Shown: one piece after another, positions 22,192-32,164 of the stretch
How the letters are laid out: each line of letters begins with the position of its first letter
Position numbering within the stretch: the first letter of the stretch is position 1
Assembly (NCBI RefSeq): GCF_030272615.1
Contig: NC_081414.1
Coordinates: 232,129,733-232,193,732 of the forward strand
Direction of reading: 5' to 3'
DNA length: 64,000 bases
Origin: Cryptomeria japonica
Lineage: Eukaryota; Streptophyta; Pinopsida; Cupressales; Cupressaceae
Program-made: the position numbers and the translations under genes
Notes under the pieces: generated by a model
What the model was told of the DNA's origin: nothing
Database searches by the model: none
The model's input: only the letters and a program-made list of their open reading frames with translations

Positions 22192-22575
22192 TCAATAACA
22201 ACTTTGTGTTACAAATGAGACAAATTCTTCCTCTTCTCTCTCGGGGGTTGGTGGTTCTTCCCGAGCTATGTTATAAGTAATGCATATGTTTGGAAAGAAA
22301 GCATGGTTGATTTTGCCTCCTTTGTTTTTATGATAACTCAAAGCTCTATATTGAGTAAAAGCTCTATTGTTCAAAGGCTCTTTCTCGAACTCGTTGGATT
22401 TTCCTTGAAGATATAGACGCATATGACGCAAGAAGGCTCTGTGTGAGATAAAAATTTGTCTATTGAGATAGAAAAATTTCCTTTTTTTGATGAAAGCCTT
22501 TGAACTCAATGGTCTTCTCTTCAAATTGACATGTTGATGAAGATTCCTCTTTCTCAAGGTTTGAAGGATGGTCAT
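22192..22575 (-). CDS. T2 leader ORF, 127 codons, intact
   Basis: It begins MTILQTLRKRN and ends FVSFVTQSCY, the same length as the T1 ORF with no insertion or deletion. Blocks LKRRPLSSKA, RKFFYLNRQIF, MRLYLQGK, QYRALSYHKN and FFPNICITYN are identical between copies. It is open although gag, protease and pol of the same element are broken. Either selection on the source element kept it, or its short length spared it. Function unknown. Confidence 0.72.
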   Translation of the reverse strand: MTILQTLRKRNLHQHVNLKRRPLSSKAFIKKRKFFYLNRQIFISHRAFLRHMRLYLQGKSNEFEKEPLNNRAFTQYRALSYHKNKGGKINHAFFPNICITYNIAREEPPTPEREEEEFVSFVTQSCY

Positions 22576-24242
22576 ATAAGTTGATATCTTGTTTGCACTT
22601 TGTTTGATGTTTGTTGGTCAAATGTTGGATGATAATTTGTGTTGGATGAATACTTGGTTTGAATTTGTTTTGAATTTCTTTGACAAGAAAACAAAGCAAA
22701 CACACAAGCACACTAATTTTGCCTCAAAAGGCACAAATAGGTGTGGGTCTAAATCAACCCAATCTTTGAACTTTTTAACCCCTTTTCAAATGTTTTTGTA
22801 TGTTTTTTCAAAAGTCTGAAGTCGGCTCAATTTATCACTGGCCCGACACAAAACAAAGACACTTCAAACACATGTTATCCCTAAGGTCAAATGGCCAGTT
22901 GCGATAATTTCAGCCCACATCTTGATATTTCTTCAACTTTGGTACTACATACCTTATGAATCTCGTCATAGTAGGTAAGGATGTGATATACTAAGTCTTG
23001 CGTGAGCATAACAGATAGATGATCCCTATGATGGGGGAGTCACCACTTTTATCAAGCTACAAGTAGCCTTTCAAAAAGCCTTGTTTCTACTCAAGGAAAT
23101 ATGTATGGTGAGTATCTTGGGAGCAAAACCATCTATGCTCTTGCACTGAACTTCTCACAAATATCCTCAATCAATAGAATGGGTGGGTTTCTATATAAAA
23201 AGGTGTCTAGTAATGTTAGATGTTTTTGGACATAAGTTCAATCTACAGTGACTCACTTAAGAGCCTTGTAACTTGTGGTGGGGCCCATATGTCCTTTCGA
23301 CAAGTTACACTATAGGAACAATTATACCCAAGGCTACAACTTTTGCTCACACCTAATTTCTATAGCAGCTCGAAGGATTTACCGTGCGAGGTCATTCCCA
23401 AGAGTGATGTGTCTCTTGGCAGGCCTCTCTTAAAAAATAAAATTTTGAGTGTTACTAACACTTTTCTCTTGCACCTAGGACCACGAAATCCAAGGGAGAG
23501 GATAGTGTGTGTTAGAAGTAGGACCACTCGACAAACTTTTGCACAAGTGTGCCAATCACCAAAAACACTTGTTCTTTTTAACCAAGTTTATAGCAATGTG
23601 ATCTAACTATTTGGAGATGTTGCTCCAACAAAAATGGTGTTCTTTTTAACTTCAATGGCAAAATGTTATGTAATCTAGGAACTTGAAATCCTGGTCAACT
23701 GAATTTGAAACACGTTTTTCTTGAAGTAAATCGATTTTGGAACTTGAACGGACAAATGGTTTGTTCTTTTTAAACTTGCCCAAATGAAGTGTTGATTGTG
23801 AATTTTAGTTTGATGCAAGAAATAAAACTTGTTTTGTCTTGTTTTAAAACCCAAAATAAAATGAATCCTAACTTGCAAAAAAACAAACAAATTTGTTGGT
23901 TTTGAGTTTGTGGTTCTTTTTATCTTGACACGTGAGGTTCTTTTTAAGCCCAAATTTAAAAGATGTGCTTTATTTTAAGGACCAAAAATAAAATGTGAAG
24001 TAAATTCTTTTAAGCTATAATAGAAAGTGAATTTATTTTAGACCCAACTTTTAAAGACAAAGTTTAGCAAAAAACAAACTTACTTCCTAATCTAACTTTT
24101 TGAAAATCCTGCAAAAAGGGGGTTAGTCCAAAAACCTGCACAAAAAGTAAATAGTTATTAAAATCAGAATTTTTGGTGGGCTTCTACAAGCCTAATTTTT
24201 TTTTATTTTTCAGTTACAATTTTTTTTTATAACTCTCTGTTA

Positions 24243-24560
24243 CAATAGCACTACTCTGTGTGAAACAGAAGTGTTATTTAACACGTATGCACGAAATTAA
24301 TGACATAAGCACTAAACTATAACCACGCTATAAGAATGATGACAACGCTAAAAGACTCTATTAAACAAAATAAATTATGTCAAATAGAGAGCGCAAAAGT
24401 GCTAAAAATAGACACAATAGTACTATTTAATGGTCAATAGTGCTATAAGAATGATGATAGCGCCAATTGGAAGACAATAGCACTAGTATTGTGAACAATA
24501 GCGCTAAAGTAACAACTTTTGAAGGCGCAAGAGTGTGAGCAATGGCACTAAAGCCTGACC
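24243..24560. repeat. Decayed AGCGCT array of T2
   Basis: It occupies the same position as the T1 array, just before the primer site. Most boxes now read AGCACT, AGTGCT or AACGCT, and a few AGCGCT/AGCGCC remain (for example 24461 and 24500). The changes are mostly C to T or G to A at the central CpG. Confidence 0.78.
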
Positions 24561-24609
24561 TGTGTGTCAATTAAAACAAGCAAAAATGTTAGAAGTTTCA
24601 AAATTTTGT

Positions 24610-24648
24610 ATCAGAAGGTTGCTTGTTTGATTCACTTCAAGTTCACAA
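24610..24648 (-). promoter_or_regulatory. T2 primer-binding site, decayed tRNA-Trp match
   Basis: It aligns base for base with 9761-9799. Five or six differences, mostly at CpG or CG-rich positions, have accumulated, and the terminal CCA is now CAA. The 39-base extent is preserved, which shows the long match was present in the common source. Confidence 0.78.
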
Positions 24649-25136
24649 AATGATGCTCTGCAAAAAGGATGTTAGAATATGTTAGGAAGACAAACACAAA
24701 CACACAAGAAACAATTCAAGTGTTAGTGTTAGAAATCACAAATCAAAGACTATCCTAAGCAAGCATATCAAGAGAGACACAAAACACAAAATAGAAAGCT
24801 TAACCAAACTAAGAAATGTAATAAAACATCTCTAAATGCCCTCTACCATGTTTGTAGCTACTCCTCCCTTGTTCTTCTCCTCTCCAAGTTCCAAATGAGT
24901 GTAGCTCTCAGTAGCTTTTTGCACTATTCTGGATGTCTTATGGAGATTCAAGATTGAAATGATTATGAAATGCCAATGCAAGTGTAAAACAAACTAAATA
25001 TGAGATGTTATTTAATTAGCTACTATTAATTTTAGCCAAAAGACAATATGGATTATTATGCTAAAATGCTCTCTAAAATTCACCATAACTTAGATGCATG
25101 CAAGATTTCTGGATCTGGATCATGAAGAAATGATCT

Positions 25137-25145
25137 CTATTTATA
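25137..25145 (-). promoter_or_regulatory. TATA box in T2 LTR
   Basis: TATAAATAG on the minus strand, at the position matching the T1 LTR box. Confidence 0.65.
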
Positions 25146-25871
25146 GGTAAAATGGAGCAATGGAGGGTTGAGATTGAGTAATCTCAACAAGGGTCAGGAT
25201 TTATGGGTTTATGATCCATGTAAGGGTTTTCAACCCAATCCTAGGATGACAAATGCCAACATGAGATGGGTTGAGGGGAGAGGGAAGAAGCATTATATGC
25301 TTGACATAACTTGAAGGTTAATTTGGGAGGTAAGGTTAATGCTGAGTTGAATGAATAAAACCATTATCCAATAAAAAAATGCCTTTATCCAATGGATGAA
25401 CTCTTGTGCAAGAGTTAGTGAGGATAACCATGGTCAAAGCAATAAATGCTTGAAGAGACCCATGAGTCAAATGAGGGTTGAGTTAGAGGTAAAGTCTCTA
25501 ACCATGTGGGTGAGTTGAGTTAACCATAAATGTTTCTGTAAGAGCCATTAATGGTCATGTAAAAGCCATTAGTGGTTTGGAAGACTTTAGGGGTTAGCTT
25601 GTTGAACACATAAACCATTAAATGCTTTTCAAAGACTTTGGAGGCTTTGAGAAGTGACTTCAAGTTGCTTAGGAATGTGACAATATTTAGGAAATGGGAT
25701 TAGGCTAATTAGGAATGATTAGAAGAGCTTAGAAAGTTGTTGGAAGGGTCTAGAAGGGGATTTAGGATTGCAAGTGGGTTTGGTGGGTGAGGGAAAATAG
25801 AATTTTAATTAAAATAAATTTAAATTATTTCAAAATGTGGTTGCAACTTGCATTTGTAGGAGATTGCAAGT

Positions 25872-25902
25872 GGGGGGGAGGGGGGTGGGGTGCGGGGGGG
25901 GG
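25872..25902 (+). repeat. G-run cluster with quadruplex potential
   Basis: Four or more runs of at least four G occur within 31 bases, separated by single A, T or TGC. The T1 LTR has only GGGGTGGGG at this place, so the runs grew in T2. The matching element RNA would be C-rich; the G-rich strand is the non-sense strand. Confidence 0.75.
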
Positions 25903-26166
25903 ATTGTTTAGTGATTTAAATAAATATTTATTTATTTATTTAAAAGAAGAAAATGGTTAAATTAAATAAATATGATTTATTCATTTACTTGATTGTGAAT
26001 TTGGTTTAATGAATTAATTTAAATAAATTGAATAATTTATTTAATTAATAGGAGAAGGGGTTGAGGATGAATTAATTAAATGTTAATTTAATTGGTGACT
26101 GATGGTTTATTAATCAAATAAATAGTAAACATTCATTAATTAAATGGACAGATTTATGTGACTACA

Positions 26167-26202
26167 GTATATATATCTATATATGTATATATGTGTATGT
26201 GT

Positions 26203-26257
<55 letters not shown>

Positions 26258-26725
26258 TACACACATACATACATATACATATATGCATAGATATACATAG
26301 ATACATACATACATATATACATATATATACATACATATATACATAGACACACATACATACATATATACATGTATGTATGTATGTATGTATGTATGTATGT
26401 ATGTACGTATGTGTGCATGTATGTGTATATAGATATGTGTGTATATATGTATGTGTGTGTGTATGTGTGTATGTGTGCATGTATGTGTGTATACACACAT
26501 ACACACATACATGCACACATACATGAACACATACATGCACACATAGATGAACACATACATGCATACACACATACATACACATAGACATGCACACATACAT
26601 ACATATATCCACACATATGTATATACACACATACACACATACATACATACATACATACATACATACACACATACACACATATGTATATACACACATGCAT
26701 GCATGCATACATACATACATACATG
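26167..26725. repeat. Compound microsatellite (TA, CA, TACA/TGTA)
   Basis: It consists of TA steps, a CA run of about 22 units, then TACA and TATG tetranucleotide blocks that switch strand sense several times, so inverted pairs can form. All long frames here, rich in Tyr, Cys, His, Thr and Met, are artefacts of the repeat. It begins exactly at the T2 LTR end. Confidence 0.93.
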
Positions 26726-27128
26726 TTACTTGCTTCATAAGAAACCAAAAAAATAAATCTATTTGCATGTAATTGAAGCACATCAAACTTGTGTTAACTC
26801 AATCCAAACAAGTAAGTCATATGCACATGCAATTAAAAATCTTGAAATTTTCTCAAATGCAAACCATATTAGCCAAAACCTACTTCAATGAAGACCAAGG
26901 AAATGAATACATATCAATAGAATACAAATGTGTGAAATCCAGTCCTACAGACCCAACAATGAGAACTATTTGAACATATGTCAAACAAATCATTTGAATT
27001 TCACTCCATTAAACTTTTTAAATGAGTTAACCCAAATATAAACCTAAGAATTGTTTCAATGGACATTTGATACATGAAACCCATTTTAGTAAAATGCTAA
27101 ACTTGAAATACATAAAAACCTATATGGA
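26726..27128. other. Unannotated stretch
   Basis: AT-rich sequence between the microsatellite and a small ORF. I see no gene, repeat family or RNA signal. Confidence 0.4.
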
Positions 27129-27296
27129 TCAATCCATCTCCTTTGCAAACCAGCCTCTCCCTTTGATTCTATCCACAAACAACTTGTTATTCTCCTTCTC
27201 TAGAGCGCCCAAAAAGATGTACTGAAAAAAATCATAGCCAAAAGCCCAAACAAACACAACCGAAGATATAATTGCCACCATCATAGTTGTCGTCAT
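27129..27296 (-). CDS. Short coding-like ORF with one membrane segment
   Basis: This ORF has 55 codons starting MTTTMMVAIISSVVFVWAFG and ending in TGA. The first 30 residues are strongly hydrophobic, consistent with one transmembrane helix, followed by a mixed charged tail (LEKENNKLFVDRIKGRGW). I do not recognise the family. It could be a chance ORF, the last exon of a decayed gene, or an element fragment; the bias toward membrane residues followed by a basic tail makes it worth listing. Confidence 0.28.
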   Translation of the reverse strand: MTTTMMVAIISSVVFVWAFGYDFFQYIFLGALEKENNKLFVDRIKGRGWFAKEMD

Positions 27297-27635
27297 CAAC
27301 AAAATCTAGTATTTTCAACCATTCTTTAATCCAACCATTTCAATGTTGCAATCCAAAAACTTCAAATTTTGAATCCTTACAATTTTGACTTGTTTTTCTA
27401 TTGTTGAATCCAAAATCACTTCTACCATCTACCATGTAAATAGAACTAATATTGTAATTATGATGGTCTTCTTGTTTTCCTTTTACTTTTCCTTTGCCGA
27501 AGAATACTCTTGACTGTAATGATTGCTACAACTTTTAACATGAGATCTTCCATAATGATGTCTAACTTTGAATCCCAATCACACATAAAAATCACTAGTA
27601 GTACCATTAAGCCTAGTGCTAAACCTTATTTTTAG
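27297..27635. other. Unannotated stretch
   Basis: No gene or repeat recognised. Confidence 0.4.
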
Positions 27636-28452
27636 TTGCCCAAAAATATCATCATCCGAAGCTCTTCTAGGATAATGCACCCGACAATGTTCAACCAGGT
27701 TAGTATTTTTTCCTCTAATTATTTTGTTCATGAAAATAGTGCATAGGTTGAAATGTAATTTTTGTTTTAAATGGATTTATTTTTGTTGTGCATGCCCTTG
27801 GTTGTAAGAAATATTATCGATACATAAATATGCTATCTGAGAAATTTAAAACTTTGATTTCTTTCGCAAGTAATTTGTTTTGTCACATACTATTAACAAA
27901 ATGCCATTTTGTTTCTCAAGGTGCAAAGAACATATGTTCGCTACTTTGATTCCTTGTTCCATGGTTTTATGGTACATTCAAGATCTAGGTCTATAAACTA
28001 TCATGTATTACTTGATGAAAACAAGTTTGATATAGATGATATTCAAATTCTTGTTCATGCATTGTCATATGTATAAGAATCAACATTTTTTTCCTAATAA
28101 ATTTCAATGTTATTTCTATCGTAGTATATAAATTTTGTAATATATATTTTCTATCACATATATCAAATAAGTACCATAACAATATCTAAACAAATGTTTG
28201 GACTCCTCAAATACTTCTTTAAAGTAATTTCATTGAGTTTTTTGTTCTCCGTATTTTTATTGAATATTTATTTTGAAAGTTATGATTTTGATGTTTATGC
28301 CTGAATTGTATATAGTGGTCCAATAAACTATACCCATTTGGCTAACACTCAAATGCATCTTAGTTTGGAAGAGAGAAAACAAAAAGAGATAACTCAAAAA
28401 TATTGCATGGATTTAAATGCACTATCTTCAAATTTGATTTCCACTTTAACGA
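27636..28452 (+). pseudogene. 5' exons of an unknown gene split by the retrotransposon nest
   Basis: Exon-like blocks are 27636-27698 (after TTTTAG, before GTTAGT; 63 nt, ending MHPTMFNQ), 27921-28070 (after TCTCAAG, before GTATAAG; 150 nt, starting VQRTYVRYFDSLFHGF) and about 28319-28452 (frame GPINYTHLANTQMHLSLEER). The first two have whole-codon length and join in frame across the intron. The third has an imperfect acceptor frame and a lost donor. No domain is recognised. They are probably the upstream part of the gene whose later exons lie at 39220-40212, because strand and intron phase agree; that link is inference. Confidence 0.42.
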
Positions 28453-28540
28453 GTTTTTTTTTATAAGGCATGCATTACTATTTATCTATCATTGTCGTTA
28501 ATCACCATTTAAATTGTAAATAAATACATCGAGCTCCTAA

Positions 28541-29236
28541 TGTGTGATAGTCAATCCATCAATGAGAATCTTGATAGAATAGACTCAATTGATCTTCAAT
28601 TTGATGGGCAAGCTTCCACAAGAATATGCAACATTTGTTTCTAGTTTCCAAACCCATAGGATGACAATGAGTTCGAGCTACACAATGCCTACATTTGATG
28701 CTTTCACCGAAATGTTGATGATGGAACAAACTAAGTTGATAAGCATGGGAATTCTTAAGACTTCCAAGTCTCAAGCATTAGTGGAAAATCAAGGGAACAA
28801 AGGAGCTCAAGGAAAGGACAACTCAAAAAAGAAGAAAGGCAAATCAAAGCCTAAGGACAAAGCACCACCTTCTCCACAACAAGGGGATTCATCCTCTTCC
28901 AAGAAGGACAATTTACCAAAGAAGGAGAGACCTACTTGTGCCTATTGTAAAAAGGTTGGTCATGAGGAGCATAGTTTCCATTCTAAGAAGATTGATGAGC
29001 TCATACATATCCTCAAAAAGCACAACATTGAATTGCCTAATGCCTACAAGAATGAGGATTCATCATAATTAAAGGGGAAAGGGAAAGCATTCATGACCTC
29101 TACAAGTGGGAATACTCACTCTTTTGGGACAAGAAAAGGAAAATATTTTTGTGCTACTACAAGTCATGATTCAAGGAGATGGCTTCTAGATTCAGGGGCT
29201 TCTCATCATATGGCCTCTTTGCAGTCTATGTTTTCT
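28541..29236 (+). pseudogene. R copia Gag C-terminus and protease active site
   Basis: 28589-29068 encodes a Gag tail with a long Lys/Ser/Pro-rich stretch and a copia-type zinc knuckle CAYCKKVGH whose last Cys is lost (HSFHSKK). After a TAA at 29066 the same frame runs to WLLDSGASHHMA, the copia protease Asp-Ser-Gly motif. The block ends at the O insertion. The Gag N-terminus and R 5' LTR are missing. Confidence 0.82.
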
Positions 29237-30417
29237 TAACCGTTTTCCTTGATTGAATTCCACTTTCTATTGTTTCAGCATTTCCAAAAACTTCCTCAAT
29301 AGGTTCATTGGGTGCTTCAAGGAGGGCTTTTGCATAAGTTTCAATGATATTTTCATATGTTTCATAACCCATTTTAGTTACCCAGATAGTTCTAGGGACA
29401 ACTGCCTCCATCCAAATTTCATCTTTCTTGATCACAAAACAAATTTCCTTCTGATATTTATTCGCAATAGCTTGTGATAGTCTTACTCTAGTTTTCATTT
29501 GAGTCTTCAATGATTGAAAATGTTCATTTAGTTTTTTCTCTCGGTTTTCTCCCATATTGTTCAATAGATCCAACAGTTGTTTTCCTACCGGAATGTCAAA
29601 ACCAAAATCTCTTGCACCAATACCAGGTACTTGTTTTGTTATGTACAACATCAAAAAAGCAAGCAAATTTTCAAATCTGAATGTTCCTTTCTCATCTCTT
29701 TTAATCTTTCCTATTTTGTCTATCAACTCATCTTTGAGCCATTCACATACATCTATCCTTGCATTATCAGTAACCATATCATAGGCACTTTTGATACATA
29801 GGCTGGAAACTGAGTTCAACCTATTTGCATGTGTAGCCTTATAACCTAAGATCATAATGATAAATCTGACATTTATGTCTTTTACATTGTTTACCCTTAG
29901 AGATCTTTTATCAAATGTTGCACCGGTTAGGTTTATCACTGTGTCATTTGAGACCTTCTTTGTTTTGTCAAGTCTGTTACCGGTGGAAGGTAACCCTGTT
30001 ACAACTTTTACCACTTCTTTTGTGATTTTGTGGATTGAATCCAACCAGAAAAACTCACCATGTACTCTTCTTAACACAATCCTTATGATATCCTTGGGAA
30101 AATCCAGGATACTAAGGATTTCAGTAAAACCTAGGGTTTCCACTATTTTGTGTTCCGGCTTGACATTTCTAGACTCATCACAAATCACAGTCATACATAT
30201 TCTTAATCTCATCATCACCTAATTCCTCAATATGACAATGTATATACATTCTAGGGTCTTCAGCATATACTACTCCCTTAGGAATTTGAGAAAATGCACC
30301 TATGCTATCATCTTTCTTTGCAATTTCGGGAACCAGTTTGAAAATGGGTCTAGGGCGCTTAATAACCTCAACAACAGTAGGGTTTGCAATAAATTTAGGA
30401 GTGGATGAAGATGCCAT
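29237..30417 (-). pseudogene. O ORF2, N-terminal part (orphan protein)
   Basis: It starts MASSSTPKFIANPTVVEVIK at 30417. A two-base loss near 30190 shifts the frame (29226-30218 continues it) compared with the copy in I. About 390 residues remain. Landmarks: HGEFFWLDSIHKITKEVVKV, GLPSTGNRLDKTKKVSND, CEWLKDELIDKIGKIKRDEKG, FVIKKDEIWMEAVVPR. The order, a helical region with a Gly-Leu-Pro turn then a long helical domain, resembles the layout of plant mobile-element proteins often annotated as putative plant transposon protein, but I do not claim homology. Its left end runs into R sequence, so the rest is lost. Confidence 0.7.
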
Positions 30418-30722
30418 AGCTATAAATACCTCAATCTACCTTAGGGACGAATGCTTTGATGGATTGCTTCACTTCTTCTCTTAGAATGCCTTCGCTCGGG
30501 AATTTTCGCGCTCTCGAAGATTTGAATGCTCAGTGAATGAAAAAGGAGCCAAAACATTTTCCTTATAATGTTATTTTCTCCAACTACCACATTTAATGCT
30601 CGTCAGTTAAGTCACAACTTAACTCATCTATCGGTATAGAAGTAATTTCAACTTCTCACCATCAACTGAGGGAATAATAGCATGTTTTTCATTTTGTTGC
30701 TAAACCCCCAAAGGATTTTCCT
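30418..30722 (-). promoter_or_regulatory. Region upstream of ORF2 in O
   Basis: This interval of about 300 bp between gag and the ORF2 Met is conserved with 34826-35100 in element I, including a block on the minus strand reading CATGCTATTATTCCCTCAG. Its conservation together with ORF2, and the lack of an overlap with gag, suggests ORF2 may have its own leader or subgenomic RNA. No clear promoter motif can be named. Confidence 0.4.
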
Positions 30723-31173
30723 TTAGTTAGATGAAGAGTCTCCTGTTGGTGGAGTATTACTCTGTTCTACCGGTGGAGGAGTATTCCCATCAATATTCTG
30801 ATCTAACTTTCTGATCCATTATTTTGAGAATTCTTGCTTTACCTCTTCAACCTTTTCTTTACCTTTCAAACTAGGACCTTTGGTATTTGTTGGTGATGCC
30901 TTACTTCTAAATTTTTTTTGCAATATGTCCAATTTTGTTATAGGCATAACAAGTCACATTGTTCTTCTGAATAGCTTTCCCATATCCTATGCCGGTATGT
31001 GTTCTGCATTGATTAGATAAGTGTCCAAATCTTCCACAAATATAACATCTTACATTCATTCTGCAATTTTCTGAATTATGACCAACTTTGTTGCATTTAG
31101 AACATTGACCGGTGGGTGTATTAGTATTTTGATAATTTCTAGATCTACACTGATTTTCTCTACGACCATAGTT
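30723..31173 (-). pseudogene. O Gag C-terminal part with zinc knuckles
   Basis: A CCHC knuckle CSKCNKVGHNSENC and a second CYICGRFGHLSNQC are intact. A third (CYAYNKIGH) has lost Cys residues. A frameshift in an A-run near 30920 and a TAA at about 30820 precede the gag stop at 30723-30725. The right border is the insertion site of element I; the frame continues in 36105-36762. Confidence 0.78.
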
Positions 31174-31178
31174 GTTAC

Positions 31179-31962
31179 TTTTAGGATTCCCAAAGATACT
31201 GAGAGGGGGGGTGGGTGAATCAGTATCTAACTGGTTATTGAATTTACTTGATTTAAAACATGTAAAGCATATCAATACTATATACCAGTAAACCAAGAAT
31301 AATGCAGTAAACAAGAATAACAACAACCACATGAAAATCACACCATAACACAGTAGTTTAACGAGGAAACCCGGTGTGGGAAAAACTTCGGTGGGATTTG
31401 TGACCCACAATATTCGCTTACTAGCCAATAAGTGAATATTACTCTTACAATAGGGGCCTGCACATGCAGGATGGCCAAGTGCCTAGAGCTCACTGCTCAA
31501 TTAAAAAATAAGAAGTCACACTGACTTACAAAATGGATTATACAAATCCAATGTCTTGTACTTCAAATTAGCATCTGCTATGCCAGATCCAGTATCGGTT
31601 TTAGCTTTGCTTCATACATAAACCCTTAACCTATAATTCACATATTAGACCTGCCTTATTTCGCCTATCCCATTATTACAAAATGTTCTACAATGATCTC
31701 ATACATATATGAGTCATATTACAACTCGCCATGTCGGCTTACAATGATTTTACAATTAATTACAAAATACATTATAAACAAAATTCATGTCGACCAGGGT
31801 GTCGGTATCCTTCCTTTGCCAGTGTTCTGTGTGCCGGTGTAGAGTTTGTCGTTGCCGGTGCCGATATATTGTCTTGCCGGTATCATATGATTGCAAGGTT
31901 TCCATCAATGAAAAAACCTTCAATCACCTACAATTTATCATTGGAGTGTGCATTTGCCAACA
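31179..31962 (-). repeat. I 3' LTR, 784 bp
   Basis: It is homologous to 36834-37631. On the plus strand it starts TTTTAGGATTCCC (expected TGTTAGG, first G mutated) and ends TTTGCCAACA. A run of seven G with GTGAATCAGTATCTAA follows near its start, as in the other LTR. Confidence 0.9.
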
Positions 31963-31978
31963 ATCTCCCCCTTTGGCA
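31963..31978 (-). promoter_or_regulatory. I polypurine tract
   Basis: The minus strand reads CCAAAGGGGGAGAT directly before the LTR terminus, the usual copia-type plus-strand primer. Confidence 0.8.
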
Positions 31979-32164
31979 TTGATGACAACACTCATGAGAA
32001 AAATCCAAAAAGGTCATCCAAAAATGAGTCTGCCAGAATTGTCTTACCAAAAAAAATATGAGCTCCCCTTAAGATGATGAGCCATCTGCTGATCATTTTT
32101 CTCATAGCCTCTACTCCCCCTTTGACATCAATGACAAAGGTTGTCATTCATTGTCAGTGGAGTC

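Larger units (their letters stand above)
21761..24650 (-). other. T2 5' leader
   Basis: It is colinear with the T1 leader and slightly longer. It holds the intact 127-codon ORF and the decayed AGCGCT array; the rest shows no coding signal. Confidence 0.7.
14400..26166 (-). mobile_element. T2: decayed Ty3/gypsy Tat-lineage retrotransposon
   Basis: It has the same order and coding content as T1, reading leftwards from the 5' LTR at 24651-26166. Gag and pol are broken by many frameshifts and stops, and CpG sites are largely lost compared with T1, so it is older. No 3' LTR is seen to the left. It gives a useful comparison: features intact in both copies, such as the leader ORF, are likely real. 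Confidence 0.9.
24651..26166 (-). repeat. T2 5' LTR, 1516 bp
   Basis: The minus strand begins TGTAGTCAC and ends GAGCATCA, the same ends as the T1 LTR. The body aligns throughout, with small insertions, including a G-run expansion at 25872-25902. It abuts a microsatellite at 26167. Confidence 0.88.

Noticed and set aside
26154-26786. Long Cys/Tyr/Met/Val-rich and His/Thr/Tyr-rich frames on both strands
   Set aside because: They are translations of the CA/TACA/TGTA microsatellite and change content with frame only.
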